The translations under genes were made by a program, and so were the position numbers. Of a stretch of 64,000 bases of DNA, positions 27,108-36,692 are shown piece after piece. The stretch comes from Parahoeflea olei. Lineage in GTDB: Bacteria; Pseudomonadota; Alphaproteobacteria; Rhizobiales; Rhizobiaceae. The stretch covers positions 186,001-250,000 of the forward strand of contig NZ_LQZT01000012.1 in the NCBI RefSeq assembly GCF_001703635.1, written 5' to 3'. Below the pieces are notes generated by a model, which searched no databases, was not told the DNA's origin, and saw only the letters and a list, made by a program, of their open reading frames with translations. Numbering within the stretch: the stretch's first letter is position 1; the number at the start of each line of letters is the position of its first letter.

Positions 27108-27554
27108 CTAACGCAGCTTGTCGACGCCCTGCGCCAGCATCTCCATACAGGTCACCATGCTCTCGGGCACGGGCAGGGAGCGCACCTCCTCGGGGCTGAA
27201 CCAGCCCACTTCGCGGGCGTCGTCGTGCGCGACCGCCTCGCCCCCGGGATCATCGGCCAGGAAGACGGTCAACAGGAAAGGCTGGGAGGCGGAGCCGCCT
27301 GAGGCGCTGCCGCCGAGATCGAACCGCGCGAACGCGCGTGGATTGGAAGCCCTGAGCCCCGTCTCTTCCTCGAGTTCGCGCAGTGCCGCGTGCTCGAGCG
27401 ATTCGCCCGGATCGACCCGGCCGCCGGGAAAGGCATACATGTGCTGGGCCGGCGGATTGGCGCGCAACACCAGAAGGAAGCGGCCGTCGCGCTCGACTGC
27501 CACCGAAACCGCGAGCGCCGGTTGCGGGGAGGGTGTATTGGCCGTGCGCGTCAT
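27108..27554 (-). CDS. Nudix hydrolase
   Basis: The 148-residue protein carries a complete Nudix box, GGRVDPGESLEHAALRELEE with the following ETGL. This means a functional pyrophosphohydrolase of an X-linked nucleoside diphosphate. It resembles the rhizobial ADP-ribose or MutT-like group, but substrate cannot be read. Start ATG 27554 lies only 37 bp from the divergent SRAP gene, so the two promoters must overlap or lie inside coding sequence. The C-terminus (DAREVGWFSPEEVRSLPVP) is typical of the family. Confidence 0.9.
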   Translation of the reverse strand: MTRTANTPSPQPALAVSVAVERDGRFLLVLRANPPAQHMYAFPGGRVDPGESLEHAALRELEEETGLRASNPRAFARFDLGGSASGGSASQPFLLTVFLADDPGGEAVAHDDAREVGWFSPEEVRSLPVPESMVTCMEMLAQGVDKLR

Positions 27555-27591
27555 TCTTGACCCTGCCTGTGTCCTCGGTCATGGATGGGCA

Positions 27592-28386
27592 ATGTGTGGA
27601 CGTTTTTCCCTGACCGCAACCCCTCGGGAGGTGCAGGAGCCGTTCGGGCTCGAGGAGATCGAGGATTTCCCGGCGCGCTACAACATTGCGCCGACCCAGC
27701 CGATCCTGATCGTGGCCGCCGACCGGCCGCGCGCCGAGGGCGACAACCGCACCGACCGGCGGGCACTGCTCGCGCGCTGGGGCCTGCTTCCGGGCTGGGT
27801 CAAGGACCCGGCAGACTTTCCGCTGCTGATCAATGCCCGCGCCGAGACCGCCGCCGAGAAGGCCTCGTTCCGCACCGCGATGCGCCACCGGCGGGTGCTG
27901 ATTCCGGCCTCCGGCTTCTATGAGTGGCATAGGCCGCCCAAGGTCTCGAAGCAGAAATCGACCCCGTACTGGATCAGGCCGACGGGTGGCGGCATCGTTG
28001 CCTTCGCGGGGCTGATGGAAACCTATATGAGCCCGGACGGGGCGGAGATCGACACCGCGGCGATCCTGACCGTCGGACCCAACCGGGAGATGGCGCCGAT
28101 CCACGACCGCATGCCGGTGGTGATCGCGCCCGAGGATTTCGCGCGCTGGCTCGACTGCCTCAACCAGGAGCCCAGGCATGTGGCCGATCTGATGGTGCCT
28201 GCCGCGGACGGCTGTTTCGAGGCGGTCCGCGTCTCCGACCTTGTCAACAAGGTTGCCAATACCGGGCCGGAGGTGCAGAAGCCTGCGACCGGTCCCGAAC
28301 CTGACGCCATCCCGGCAAGGGCCGCGCAAAAGCCGAAGAAAGCCAAACCCGCCGATAGTGCTCCCGACCAGATGAAACTGTTCTGA
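27592..28386 (+). CDS. SOS response-associated peptidase (HMCES/YedK)
   Basis: SRAP proteins crosslink to abasic sites in single-stranded DNA through the Cys that follows the initiator Met. The product begins MCGRFSLTA, so the catalytic Cys2 is present after Met removal. Further motifs: ARYNIAPTQPI, RWGLLPGW, INARAETAAEK with the active-site Asn and Glu region, and ASGFYEWHR. HDRMPVVI carries the catalytic His. A Lys/Pro/Ala-rich tail of ~40 residues is extra. Length is 264 residues. It is followed after 4 bp by the LysE gene. Confidence 0.94.
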   Translation: MCGRFSLTATPREVQEPFGLEEIEDFPARYNIAPTQPILIVAADRPRAEGDNRTDRRALLARWGLLPGWVKDPADFPLLINARAETAAEKASFRTAMRHRRVLIPASGFYEWHRPPKVSKQKSTPYWIRPTGGGIVAFAGLMETYMSPDGAEIDTAAILTVGPNREMAPIHDRMPVVIAPEDFARWLDCLNQEPRHVADLMVPAADGCFEAVRVSDLVNKVANTGPEVQKPATGPEPDAIPARAAQKPKKAKPADSAPDQMKLF

Positions 28387-28390
28387 CCCC

Positions 28391-29014
28391 ATGACGCCCT
28401 TGCTCGCTCCCGCCCTCTCCGGGCTTCTGCTCGGCGGCTCGCTGATCGTGGCCATCGGCGCGCAGAATGCCTTCATCCTGCGCCAGGGGCTGATCCGGCA
28501 GCATGTGTTCGTGCTGTGCCTGATCTGTGCGCTGTCGGATGCGCTTCTGATCGGTCTCGGCGTGGCGGGGCTCGGCGCGATCATCGCCGGCTCGGAGCTC
28601 CTGATTGCTGTGGTGACGCTCGGCGGCGCGGTGTTTCTTGCGGGATATGCGCTGCTGGCCCTCAAGCGCGCGCTCTCGCCCTCGGCGCTCAAGGCTGCGA
28701 GCGCCGGTCCGGGCTCGCTCAGGGCGGCGGTCGCCACCTGCCTCGCCTTCACCTTTCTCAATCCGCATGTCTATCTCGACACGGTGCTTCTGGTGGGCGG
28801 GCTCAGCGGCCGCTACGAGGGCGCGGGCCGGCTCGCCTTCGCGCTCGGGGCGATGGCGGCCTCGTTCATCTGGTTCTTCGGGCTCGGTTACGGCGCGCGC
28901 GTGCTGGCGCCGCTGTTTGCGCGGCCCGCGGCCTGGCGGGTGCTCGACGGGCTGATCGCGCTGGTGATGGCGGCGCTTTCGGCCTCGCTCGTGGTGCGGT
29001 TCTTCCATGGCTGA
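28391..29014 (+). CDS. LysE/ArgO-family amino acid exporter
   Basis: A 207-residue membrane protein with six hydrophobic segments of the LysE superfamily. The first helix has LIVAIGAQNAFILRQGLIR, and helix 4 has LAFTFLNPHVYLDTVLLVG, a close match to the LysE/ArgO branch exporting basic amino acids. The gene starts 4 bp after SRAP. It lacks an adjacent ArgP/LysG regulator. Assignment to the arginine/lysine exporters is inferred. Confidence 0.88.
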   Translation: MTPLLAPALSGLLLGGSLIVAIGAQNAFILRQGLIRQHVFVLCLICALSDALLIGLGVAGLGAIIAGSELLIAVVTLGGAVFLAGYALLALKRALSPSALKAASAGPGSLRAAVATCLAFTFLNPHVYLDTVLLVGGLSGRYEGAGRLAFALGAMAASFIWFFGLGYGARVLAPLFARPAAWRVLDGLIALVMAALSASLVVRFFHG

Positions 29015-29031
29015 GGCGGCACGCAATCATC

Positions 29032-29060
29032 TTGACCGGACGCATGCAATCGGGGATAAG
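29032..29060 (+). promoter_or_regulatory. Possible sigma-70 type promoter for cysS
   Basis: TTGACC, a 17-bp spacer and GATAAG match a vegetative -35/-10 pair. It lies after the LysE stop and ~145 bp before the cysS start codon, giving a long leader. No experimental support. Confidence 0.35.
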
Positions 29061-29205
29061 ACCAGCATGAAAACGGCAAACGGCGCACGCGCCATCTGCA
29101 TTTGCGGCATTATTATTCGCTAGCGTCCCGCTGGCTCGGCCGTTTTCGTCTTCTCACCACACAGGACAAACGACCCGGGCCGGGCGCCGGCATCGGGGAG
29201 CAGAC

Positions 29206-30557
29206 ATGAGCGAACTCAGGTTCTGGAACACGCTGACGCGGGCCAAGGAAGAGTTTCGGCCGATCGACGACAAGAACGTGCGCATGTATGTGTGCGGGCC
29301 GACGGTCTACGACTATGCCCATATCGGCAATGCCCGGCCGGCGATCGTGCTCGACGTGCTGTTCCGGCTGCCGACGTCGATGACAAGATCAACGCCCGGG
29401 CGCTGAGGGACTATCCTGACCTGCCGCTCAACGAGGCGATCGCCAAGGTCACGGAAAAGACAGCCGTGCGCTACCATCAGGACGTCGCCGCGCTCGGCTG
29501 CCTCACGCCCACGCACGAGCCGCGCGCGACCGCCCATATCGGCGGCATGGTGGCCATGATCCAGCAACTGATCGACCGCGGCAATGCCTATCTGACCACG
29601 GGCCGCGAGGGGCGCGAAGTGCTGTTTTCCGTCGGCTCGATGCCCGATTACGGGCGGCTGTCCAACCGCAGGCTCGAGGACCAGCAGGCCGGGGCCCGCG
29701 TGGCGGTCGAAGCGCACAAGCGCAACCCGGCGGATTTCGTGCTCTGGAAGGAATCGGCCGCGGACGAACCTGGCTGGGATGCGGCATTCACCGGTCCCGA
29801 CGGCGCCGTCACCATCCACGGCCGCCCGGGCTGGCACATCGAATGCTCGGTGATGAGCGCGCATCACCTGGGCGAGACCTTCGACATTCACGGCGGCGGG
29901 CTCGATCTGATCTTCCCGCACCACGAGAACGAACTCGCGCAATCCTGCTGCGCTCACGGCAACGACCGGATGGCGAATCTCTGGATGCACAACGGCTTCC
30001 TGCAGGTCGAAGGCCGCAAGATGTCGAAGTCCGAGGGCAATTTCATCACCATCGCCGAACTGCTCGAAACCGACAAATTCGGCGGTCGGAAATGGCCGGG
30101 CGAAGTGCTCAGGCTCGCCATGCTGATGACGCATTACCGCGAGCCGATCGATTTTTCCGTGAAGCGGCTCGAGGAAGCCGAGCGGATGCTCGCGAAGTGG
30201 CCTGCGGGCGGCGAGGCGACCGGCACGCCGCATGCAAGCGTGGTGGCGGCCCTTGCCGACGATCTGAACACGGTTGCCGCGGTGCAGGCGCTGCACCAGC
30301 TCGCCGCTGCCGGAGCGCCGGAATTCGCCGCAAGTGCTGCCTTGCTCGGCGTGACCAAGGCGGAGGTCGAGCTTGCCGACGACCTCGCCAAAGCGGTTGG
30401 CGCGCTTGTCGACATGCGGCTCGAAATGATCAAGGCCAAGAACTGGCCCGAAGCCGATCGCATCCGCGACGAGTTGCTCGCCAAGGGCATCCAGCTGAAG
30501 GATGGCAAGGACCCCGAGACCGGCGAGCGGGTGACGACCTGGGAGGTCAAGCGTTGA
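29206..30557 (+). pseudogene. cysS: Cysteinyl-tRNA synthetase, internal deletion and frameshift
   Basis: CysRS charges tRNA-Cys and is essential. The first part (residues 1-55: [32 protein letters not shown]) is in one frame, and the rest ([14 protein letters not shown] to the end) is in another. The expected strand between VLFRLL and VRNITDVDDKI, about 17 residues, is missing, with the join at 29367-29372. Downstream everything looks intact: Zn/His region [29 protein letters not shown] and the KMSKSEGNF loop. The total length is 2 nt over a multiple of three. In a normal genome this must be functional, so an assembly or read error is likely. It follows its own putative promoter and precedes the repeat. 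Confidence 0.9.
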
Positions 30558-30569
30558 CCTCTGGGTTTC

Positions 30570-30898
30570 ACCCCCCTCTGTCGGCTGCGCCGACATCTCC
30601 CCCGCAAGGGGGGAGATTGGGGGCTGCGCATGCCGCCGCGGCTTTCGAATTCCACCAGGTCTGCGGTTCTAGATTGGTCGCTGATGAAGTGAAGTTGACG
30701 GGGCAGGGTCTATCGGTCCACCGATCTCCCCCGCAAGGGGGAAGATTGGGGGCTGCGCATGCCGCCGCGGCTTTCGAATTCCAACCGGTTTGCGGTTGCA
30801 GATTGGTCGTCGATGAAGTGAAGTTGCCGAGGCAGGGTCTGTCGGCCCGCCGATCTCCCCCCTTGCGGGGGAGATGTCACGCAGTGACAGAGGGGGGT
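30570..30898. repeat. Tandem-repeat element with terminal inverted repeats
   Basis: The element starts at 30570 and ends at 30898. The left end (30570-30617) and right end (30853-30898) are inverted copies of ~47 bp: poly-C with CTCTGTC, then GACATCTCCCCCGCAAGGG and GGGAGAT, differing only in the few bases around the central TGCG. Between them lie two tandem 129-bp units (30595-30723 and 30724-30852), which share most of their sequence including CTGCGCATGCCGCCGCGGC. Such palindromic ATCTCCCCC elements are common in rhizobial intergenic DNA. The next gene, DUF559, starts 3 bp after the right end. Confidence 0.9.
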
Positions 30899-30901
30899 AA
30901 C

Positions 30902-31258
30902 TTGCCACACAGCAAGGTGCCGCCGCATCTCAGGCGCCATGCCCGCCGGATGCGCAGTGGCATGACGGACGCGGAACTCAAGCTGTGGAACGAGTTGAGG
31001 GCGCATCGGCTGATGGGTCTGGGTTTCCGGCGGCAGATGCCGATCGGGGGCTATATCGTTGATTTTGCATGTCCGGAATACAAACTGATCGTTGAAGTCG
31101 ATGGCAGCCAGCACGCCGCGAACCAGTCGCGTGACGCTCAACGAACCGCGTTTCTCGAAGAACAGGGCTGGCGGGTTCTCCGCTTCTGGAACGATGACAT
31201 TCTTCACGATATGGACAATGTCTGCACGCATATCCTGCGTGTCATAGGGAGGGCATGA
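30902..31258 (+). CDS. DUF559 endonuclease-like protein
   Basis: The 118-residue protein belongs to DUF559, related to Vsr and other PD-(D/E)xK nucleases. GYIVDFACPEYKLIVEVDGSQH supplies the acidic D...E-x-D active site, and MTDAELKLWNELRAHRLMGLGFRRQ and RFWNDDIL are family signatures. The start is TTG 30902, with a G-run from the repeat end as ribosome site; ATG 30950 is an in-frame alternative. The start lies 3 bp from the inverted repeat. The stop overlaps the first GFA gene (ATGA), so it is translationally coupled to that cluster. Base use is like its neighbours. The role is unknown; see the findings. Confidence 0.85.
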   Translation: MPHSKVPPHLRRHARRMRSGMTDAELKLWNELRAHRLMGLGFRRQMPIGGYIVDFACPEYKLIVEVDGSQHAANQSRDAQRTAFLEEQGWRVLRFWNDDILHDMDNVCTHILRVIGRA

Positions 31259-31749
31259 CCGTGACCAAAATCCTTGCCGGCGGCTGCCAGTGCGGCGCCG
31301 TTCGCTACCGTGTCGAGGGCGGGCTCGACTATCCGCATCTGTGCCATTGCCGGATGTGCCAGAAGGCGGCGGGGAATTATTTCATGCCGCTCGGTTTCTC
31401 GCCGGGCGACCGTCTCACGCTGACCCGCGGCGAGGCCTCCTGGTTCCAGTCCTCCGATCCGGTGCGGCGTGGGTTCTGCCGGGACTGTGGCACGCCCTTG
31501 TTCTTCGACACGCTGCAATCGGACGGCGTCGCGGTGACGCTGGGCAGCCTCGACGAGCCCTCGGCCGTGGTGCCGGTCTCCAATGACGGGGTGGAAACGC
31601 GGGTGCCGTTCTTCGAAGCGCTGGCGGGGCTCGCCGGCAAGGCGGTCGACCGGTCGGACCTGCCGGGCGGTCTTGAAAGCATCGCGTCGAGCAATCACCA
31701 GCATCCCGATCATGACACGGCCCACTGGCCGGCAAGCGAGGCGAGATGA
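31255..31749 (+). CDS. GFA-family protein 1
   Basis: GFA (glutathione-dependent formaldehyde-activating) proteins have a small Zn-binding fold. The 164-residue product shows the full Cys set: GGCQCGAVRY, CHCRMCQKA and CRDCGTPLFF. These could coordinate Zn or react with glutathione adducts. Activity as a formaldehyde enzyme is not established for most members. It overlaps the DUF559 stop and the start of GFA 2 by 4 nt each, the first of three paralogues in the cluster. Confidence 0.88.
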   Translation: MTVTKILAGGCQCGAVRYRVEGGLDYPHLCHCRMCQKAAGNYFMPLGFSPGDRLTLTRGEASWFQSSDPVRRGFCRDCGTPLFFDTLQSDGVAVTLGSLDEPSAVVPVSNDGVETRVPFFEALAGLAGKAVDRSDLPGGLESIASSNHQHPDHDTAHWPASEAR

Positions 31750-32228
31750 GCGCGGGTCAGCTTTCGGGCGGTTGCCAGTGCGGCGCCGTCAGGTTCCGCT
31801 TGACCGGAACGCCGGGCACCTCGTCGGTGTGCTATTGCCGGATGTGCCAGAAGGCCTCGGCCTCCCAGGCGCTGGCGCTGGTCTCCGTGGGCGACGCCAC
31901 ATTCGAATGGACCCGCGGCGCGCCGTCCTGGTTCCAGAGCTCGAACGTGGCCCGGCGCGGCTTCTGCGCGGCCTGCGGCACGCCGCTCGCCTATGACGCA
32001 CCGGACGGCCTGGCGCTCACGGTACTCACCTTCGACGACCCCGACCGGGTTCCGCCGACGATGGCCTACGGGATCGAGGGCAAGCGGATCTGGTGCGACG
32101 CGCTGCCGGATCTGCCCGAGCGCCACACGCTCGAGGACGAGGAAGCGATCGCGTTCCTGAAAACGCTCGTGAGCTACCAGCATCCCGACCGGGACACTGA
32201 AGCCTGGCCACCGGAGGTCGGGCAATGA
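31746..32228 (+). CDS. GFA-family protein 2
   Basis: A 160-residue GFA protein with GGCQCGAVRF, CYCRMCQKASASQ and CAACGTPLAY. It differs most from its two neighbours in the core, where ASASQALALVSVGD replaces the aromatic-rich strand, and it carries YCRMC instead of HCRMC. It begins in the stop of GFA 1 and ends in the start of the small membrane protein. The sequence divergence of the three suggests different ligands rather than recent duplication. Confidence 0.88.
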   Translation: MSAGQLSGGCQCGAVRFRLTGTPGTSSVCYCRMCQKASASQALALVSVGDATFEWTRGAPSWFQSSNVARRGFCAACGTPLAYDAPDGLALTVLTFDDPDRVPPTMAYGIEGKRIWCDALPDLPERHTLEDEEAIAFLKTLVSYQHPDRDTEAWPPEVGQ

Positions 32229-32365
32229 ACGACAATCGCGAACCGGCGCCCGGCCGAAAGCCCGGCACGGAAATGCCGAAATGGCTGCTCTACGGGCTGA
32301 TCGGCAAGGGCGTGCTGGTGGTGGCGATCACGCTCGGCGTGGTGATCTGGCTCGGTGGGAGATAG
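32225..32365 (+). CDS. Small single-pass membrane protein
   Basis: A 46-residue product starting in the GFA 2 stop (ATGA). The first ~17 residues are polar (REPAPGRKPGTEMPK), then a single hydrophobic helix (WLLYGLIGKGVLVVAITLGVVIWLG) ends near the C-terminus. The family is not recognised. Coupling to the GFA genes on both sides suggests it is translated with them. Because it is short and simple, its function is unknown, but the overlap and membrane helix make a real gene likely. Confidence 0.6.
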   Translation: MNDNREPAPGRKPGTEMPKWLLYGLIGKGVLVVAITLGVVIWLGGR

Positions 32366-32369
32366 ACCG

Positions 32370-33802
<1,433 letters not shown>

Positions 33803-33806
33803 TGCA

Positions 33807-34190
33807 ATGATCGACCATATTGGCGTGCATGTCCGTGATTTTGCCGCTGCCAGCCGGTTCTACGACGCCGCCTTCGCGGCGCTCGGCAGCTCGATGGTGA
33901 TGACGGTGCCCAAGGAGTATACGGGCGGCGTCCAGACCGCGGGCTATGGCCGCGAAAAGCCTTACTTCTGGATCACCGAGGGCGCGCCGCAGACGCCGCC
34001 TGTCCATGTCGCCCTGGCGGCAGGGTCGCGGGCCGAGGTCGACGCCTTTTATCAGGCGGCGATGGCCGCCGGCGGCAGCGACAACGGTGCGCCGGGGCTC
34101 CGGCCGCATTACCACCCCAATTATTACGGCGCCTTCGTGCGCGATCCCGACGGCAACAATATCGAAGCCGTCTGCCACAGACCGGAATGA
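33807..34190 (+). CDS. VOC-family (glyoxalase/bleomycin-resistance fold) protein
   Basis: A 127-residue VOC protein with the two beta-alpha-beta-beta-beta repeats; metal ligands are probably in IDHIGVHVRD, PVHVALAAG and FVRDPDGNNIEAVCH. Such small members include glyoxalase-like enzymes and antibiotic-binding proteins. The substrate is unknown. It overlaps the start of cimA (ATGA). Confidence 0.88.
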   Translation: MIDHIGVHVRDFAAASRFYDAAFAALGSSMVMTVPKEYTGGVQTAGYGREKPYFWITEGAPQTPPVHVALAAGSRAEVDAFYQAAMAAGGSDNGAPGLRPHYHPNYYGAFVRDPDGNNIEAVCHRPE

Positions 34191-35809
34191 CCATGACACG
34201 CGAACGCCTCTATCTCTTCGACACCACCCTGCGCGACGGCCAGCAGACGCCCGGCATCGATTTCTCGCTCGAGGACAAGATCGCGATCGCGAAGCTGCTC
34301 GACGAATTCGGCTTCGACTATGTCGAGGGCGGCTATCCGGGCGCGAACCCGACCGACACGGCGTTCTTCTCGAAGAAGCGCACGGGGAGGGCCTCCTTCG
34401 TGGCCTTCGGCATGACCAAGCGCGCGGGTGTTTCGGCTTCCAACGATCCGGGGCTCGCTGGCCTGATCCAGGCAGCCGGCGACAGTGTCTGCCTGGTCGC
34501 GAAAAGCTGGGATTATCACGTCAAGGTGGCGCTCGGTTGCAGCAATGAGGAGAACCTCGATTCGATCCGCGAGTCGGTGACCGCCGTCATCGCCTCGGGC
34601 AAGGAGGCGATGGTCGATTGCGAGCATTTCTTCGACGGCTACAAGGCCAACCGCGCCTATGCGACGGCCTGCGCCAGGGCAGCCTATGAGGCCGGCGCGC
34701 GCTGGGTGGTGCTGTGCGACACCAATGGCGGCACGCAGCCCACCGAGATCGCCGAGATCGTCTCAACTTTGATCGCGGGTGGCATCCCCGGCGACCGGCT
34801 CGGCATCCACGCCCACAACGACACCGGCCAGGCGGTCGCCAATTCATTGGCCGCCGTCGAGGCCGGCGTCAGGCAGGTGCAGGGCACGCTCAACGGCATC
34901 GGCGAGCGCTGCGGCAATGCCAACCTGATCACGCTCGCCGCCACGCTGGCGCTCAAACCGGTCTACGCCGACCGGTTCGTGACCGGCGTCAGCCAGGACA
35001 AGCTCACCGGGCTCACCTCGCTCAGCCATTCCTTCGACGAATTGCTCAACCGCTCGCCCGCCACGCAGGCGCCTTACGTCGGGGCCTCGGCCTTCGCCAC
35101 CAAGGCCGGCATTCATGCGTCCGCACTGCTCAAGGACCCGCGCACCTATGAGCATGTGCCGCCCGAAAGCGTCGGCAATTTCCGCAAGGTGATGGTCTCC
35201 GACCAGGGTGGCAAGTCGAATTTCATCAATGCGCTCAAGCAGCGCGGGATCACGGTCGCCAAGGACGATCCGAAGCTCGACAAGCTGATTTCGCTCGTCA
35301 AGGAGCGCGAGGCCACCGGCTATGCCTATGAAGGGGCGGATGCGAGCTTCGAACTGCTCGCCCACCGCACGCTCGGCCGGGTGCCGGAATTCTTCTCGGT
35401 CACCAGCTTCCGGGTGATGGTCGAGCGCCGCTTCGATGCGATGGGCCGGATCCGGACAGTCTCCGAAGCCGTGGTCAAGCTGGTGGTCGACGGCCAGGAG
35501 ATGATGTCGGTGGCCGAGGGCCACGGTCCCGTCAACGCGCTCGACATCGCCATGCGCAAGGATCTCGGCGTCTACCAGGACGAAATCGGGGATCTGGAGC
35601 TCTCCGACTACAAGGTGCGTATCCTCAATGGCGGTACCGAGGCGATCACCCGGGTGCTGATCGAATCCACCGACGGCACCGGCGCGCGCTGGTGGACGGT
35701 GGGCGTGTCCGACAACATCATCGATGCCTCGTTCCAGGCGCTGATGGATTCGATCGTCTTCAAGCTGATGAAGAACCGCGACCTGGCAGGGCAGGTGGCC
35801 GCGGAATAG
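34187..35809 (+). CDS. cimA: (R)-citramalate synthase
   Basis: CimA condenses pyruvate and acetyl-CoA to citramalate, a threonine-independent route to isoleucine. The HMGL-like barrel is recognised by LFDTTLRDGQQTPGI, the CDTNGGTQP motif, GIHAHNDTGQAVANS and GTLNGIGERCGNANL. A C-terminal LeuA-type regulatory domain covers the last ~120 residues, suggesting allosteric inhibition. Length is 540 residues, typical of the TIGR00977 CimA group. It starts in the stop of the VOC gene. Confidence 0.92.
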   Translation: MTMTRERLYLFDTTLRDGQQTPGIDFSLEDKIAIAKLLDEFGFDYVEGGYPGANPTDTAFFSKKRTGRASFVAFGMTKRAGVSASNDPGLAGLIQAAGDSVCLVAKSWDYHVKVALGCSNEENLDSIRESVTAVIASGKEAMVDCEHFFDGYKANRAYATACARAAYEAGARWVVLCDTNGGTQPTEIAEIVSTLIAGGIPGDRLGIHAHNDTGQAVANSLAAVEAGVRQVQGTLNGIGERCGNANLITLAATLALKPVYADRFVTGVSQDKLTGLTSLSHSFDELLNRSPATQAPYVGASAFATKAGIHASALLKDPRTYEHVPPESVGNFRKVMVSDQGGKSNFINALKQRGITVAKDDPKLDKLISLVKEREATGYAYEGADASFELLAHRTLGRVPEFFSVTSFRVMVERRFDAMGRIRTVSEAVVKLVVDGQEMMSVAEGHGPVNALDIAMRKDLGVYQDEIGDLELSDYKVRILNGGTEAITRVLIESTDGTGARWWTVGVSDNIIDASFQALMDSIVFKLMKNRDLAGQVAAE

Positions 35810-35832
35810 GGGCGACAACCGGGAGTGGACTC

Positions 35833-36549
35833 ATGATCGTGCAGGCCTGTCTCAACGGTGCGCGGACGCCGGATTATCATCCGGCCCTGCCGCTCACGCC
35901 CGACGCCATGGCGGCCGATGCCCTGGCCTGCATAAGGGCGGGCGCGGCCGAGTTCCACATTCATCCGCGCGGACCGGACCTTGCCGAAAGCCTCGCGGCG
36001 GTGGATGCAACGATCGCTGCCGTGCGCACGGCCTGTCCGGGAAGCCTGGTCGGCGTCTCCACAGGGGCCTGGATCGAAGGGGATGCGGCAGGGACCCGGG
36101 CGGCGATTTCCGCCTGGTCGGAGCTTCCCGACCATGCCTCGGTCAATCTCTCCGAGCCGGATGCACCGGCCGTCATGGAGCTTTTGAGCAAGATGGGCGT
36201 GGGCATCGAGGCCGGGCTTGCGACCGTGGCCGATGCGGGGCGCTTCGTCTCGCTCACAAGCCATCACAAGGTGCTGCGCATCCTGATCGAGATCGAGGAG
36301 CAGGCGCTGCCTGAAGCCCTTGCGGTCGCGGACGGGATCGCTTCGGTTCTTGCGCGCGCCGGCGTCAGGCGGCCGATCCTGCTGCACGGGATCGACGACA
36401 CGGCCTGGGATTTCGTGCGCGAGGCCCGGCGGCGGACCTGGTCGACCCGCATCGGGCTTGAGGATTGCAGGCACATGCCGGATGGAAGCCCGGCACCCGG
36501 CAATGCGGCGCTGGTGGAAGCAGCGGTGGCGATCTACCGGCAGGGCTGA
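35833..36549 (+). CDS. BKACE (DUF849) beta-keto acid cleavage-type protein
   Basis: A 238-residue TIM-barrel protein of the beta-keto acid cleavage enzyme family (DUF849). ACLNGARTP at the start, AAEFHIHPRGPD with the metal-binding His pair, and LEDCRHMPDG at the end are typical. It is shorter than the usual 270-310 residues, so part of the barrel is trimmed. BKACEs cleave beta-keto acids with acetyl-CoA; substrate unknown here. It lies 23 bp after cimA and may be co-transcribed. Confidence 0.82.
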   Translation: MIVQACLNGARTPDYHPALPLTPDAMAADALACIRAGAAEFHIHPRGPDLAESLAAVDATIAAVRTACPGSLVGVSTGAWIEGDAAGTRAAISAWSELPDHASVNLSEPDAPAVMELLSKMGVGIEAGLATVADAGRFVSLTSHHKVLRILIEIEEQALPEALAVADGIASVLARAGVRRPILLHGIDDTAWDFVREARRRTWSTRIGLEDCRHMPDGSPAPGNAALVEAAVAIYRQG

Positions 36550-36692
36550 GGCCGGCCCGGATTGCGCGAAGCGGTGCGGGGCAGCGGTCCGCAACCGCGC
36601 CACCCTCCCTGACACTTCAGCCGAATGAATTTGCCCATTCGTCGTGCATGGGGTAGGGCTCTCATCCGAAATCAGGATGACAGGCCAAAGAC

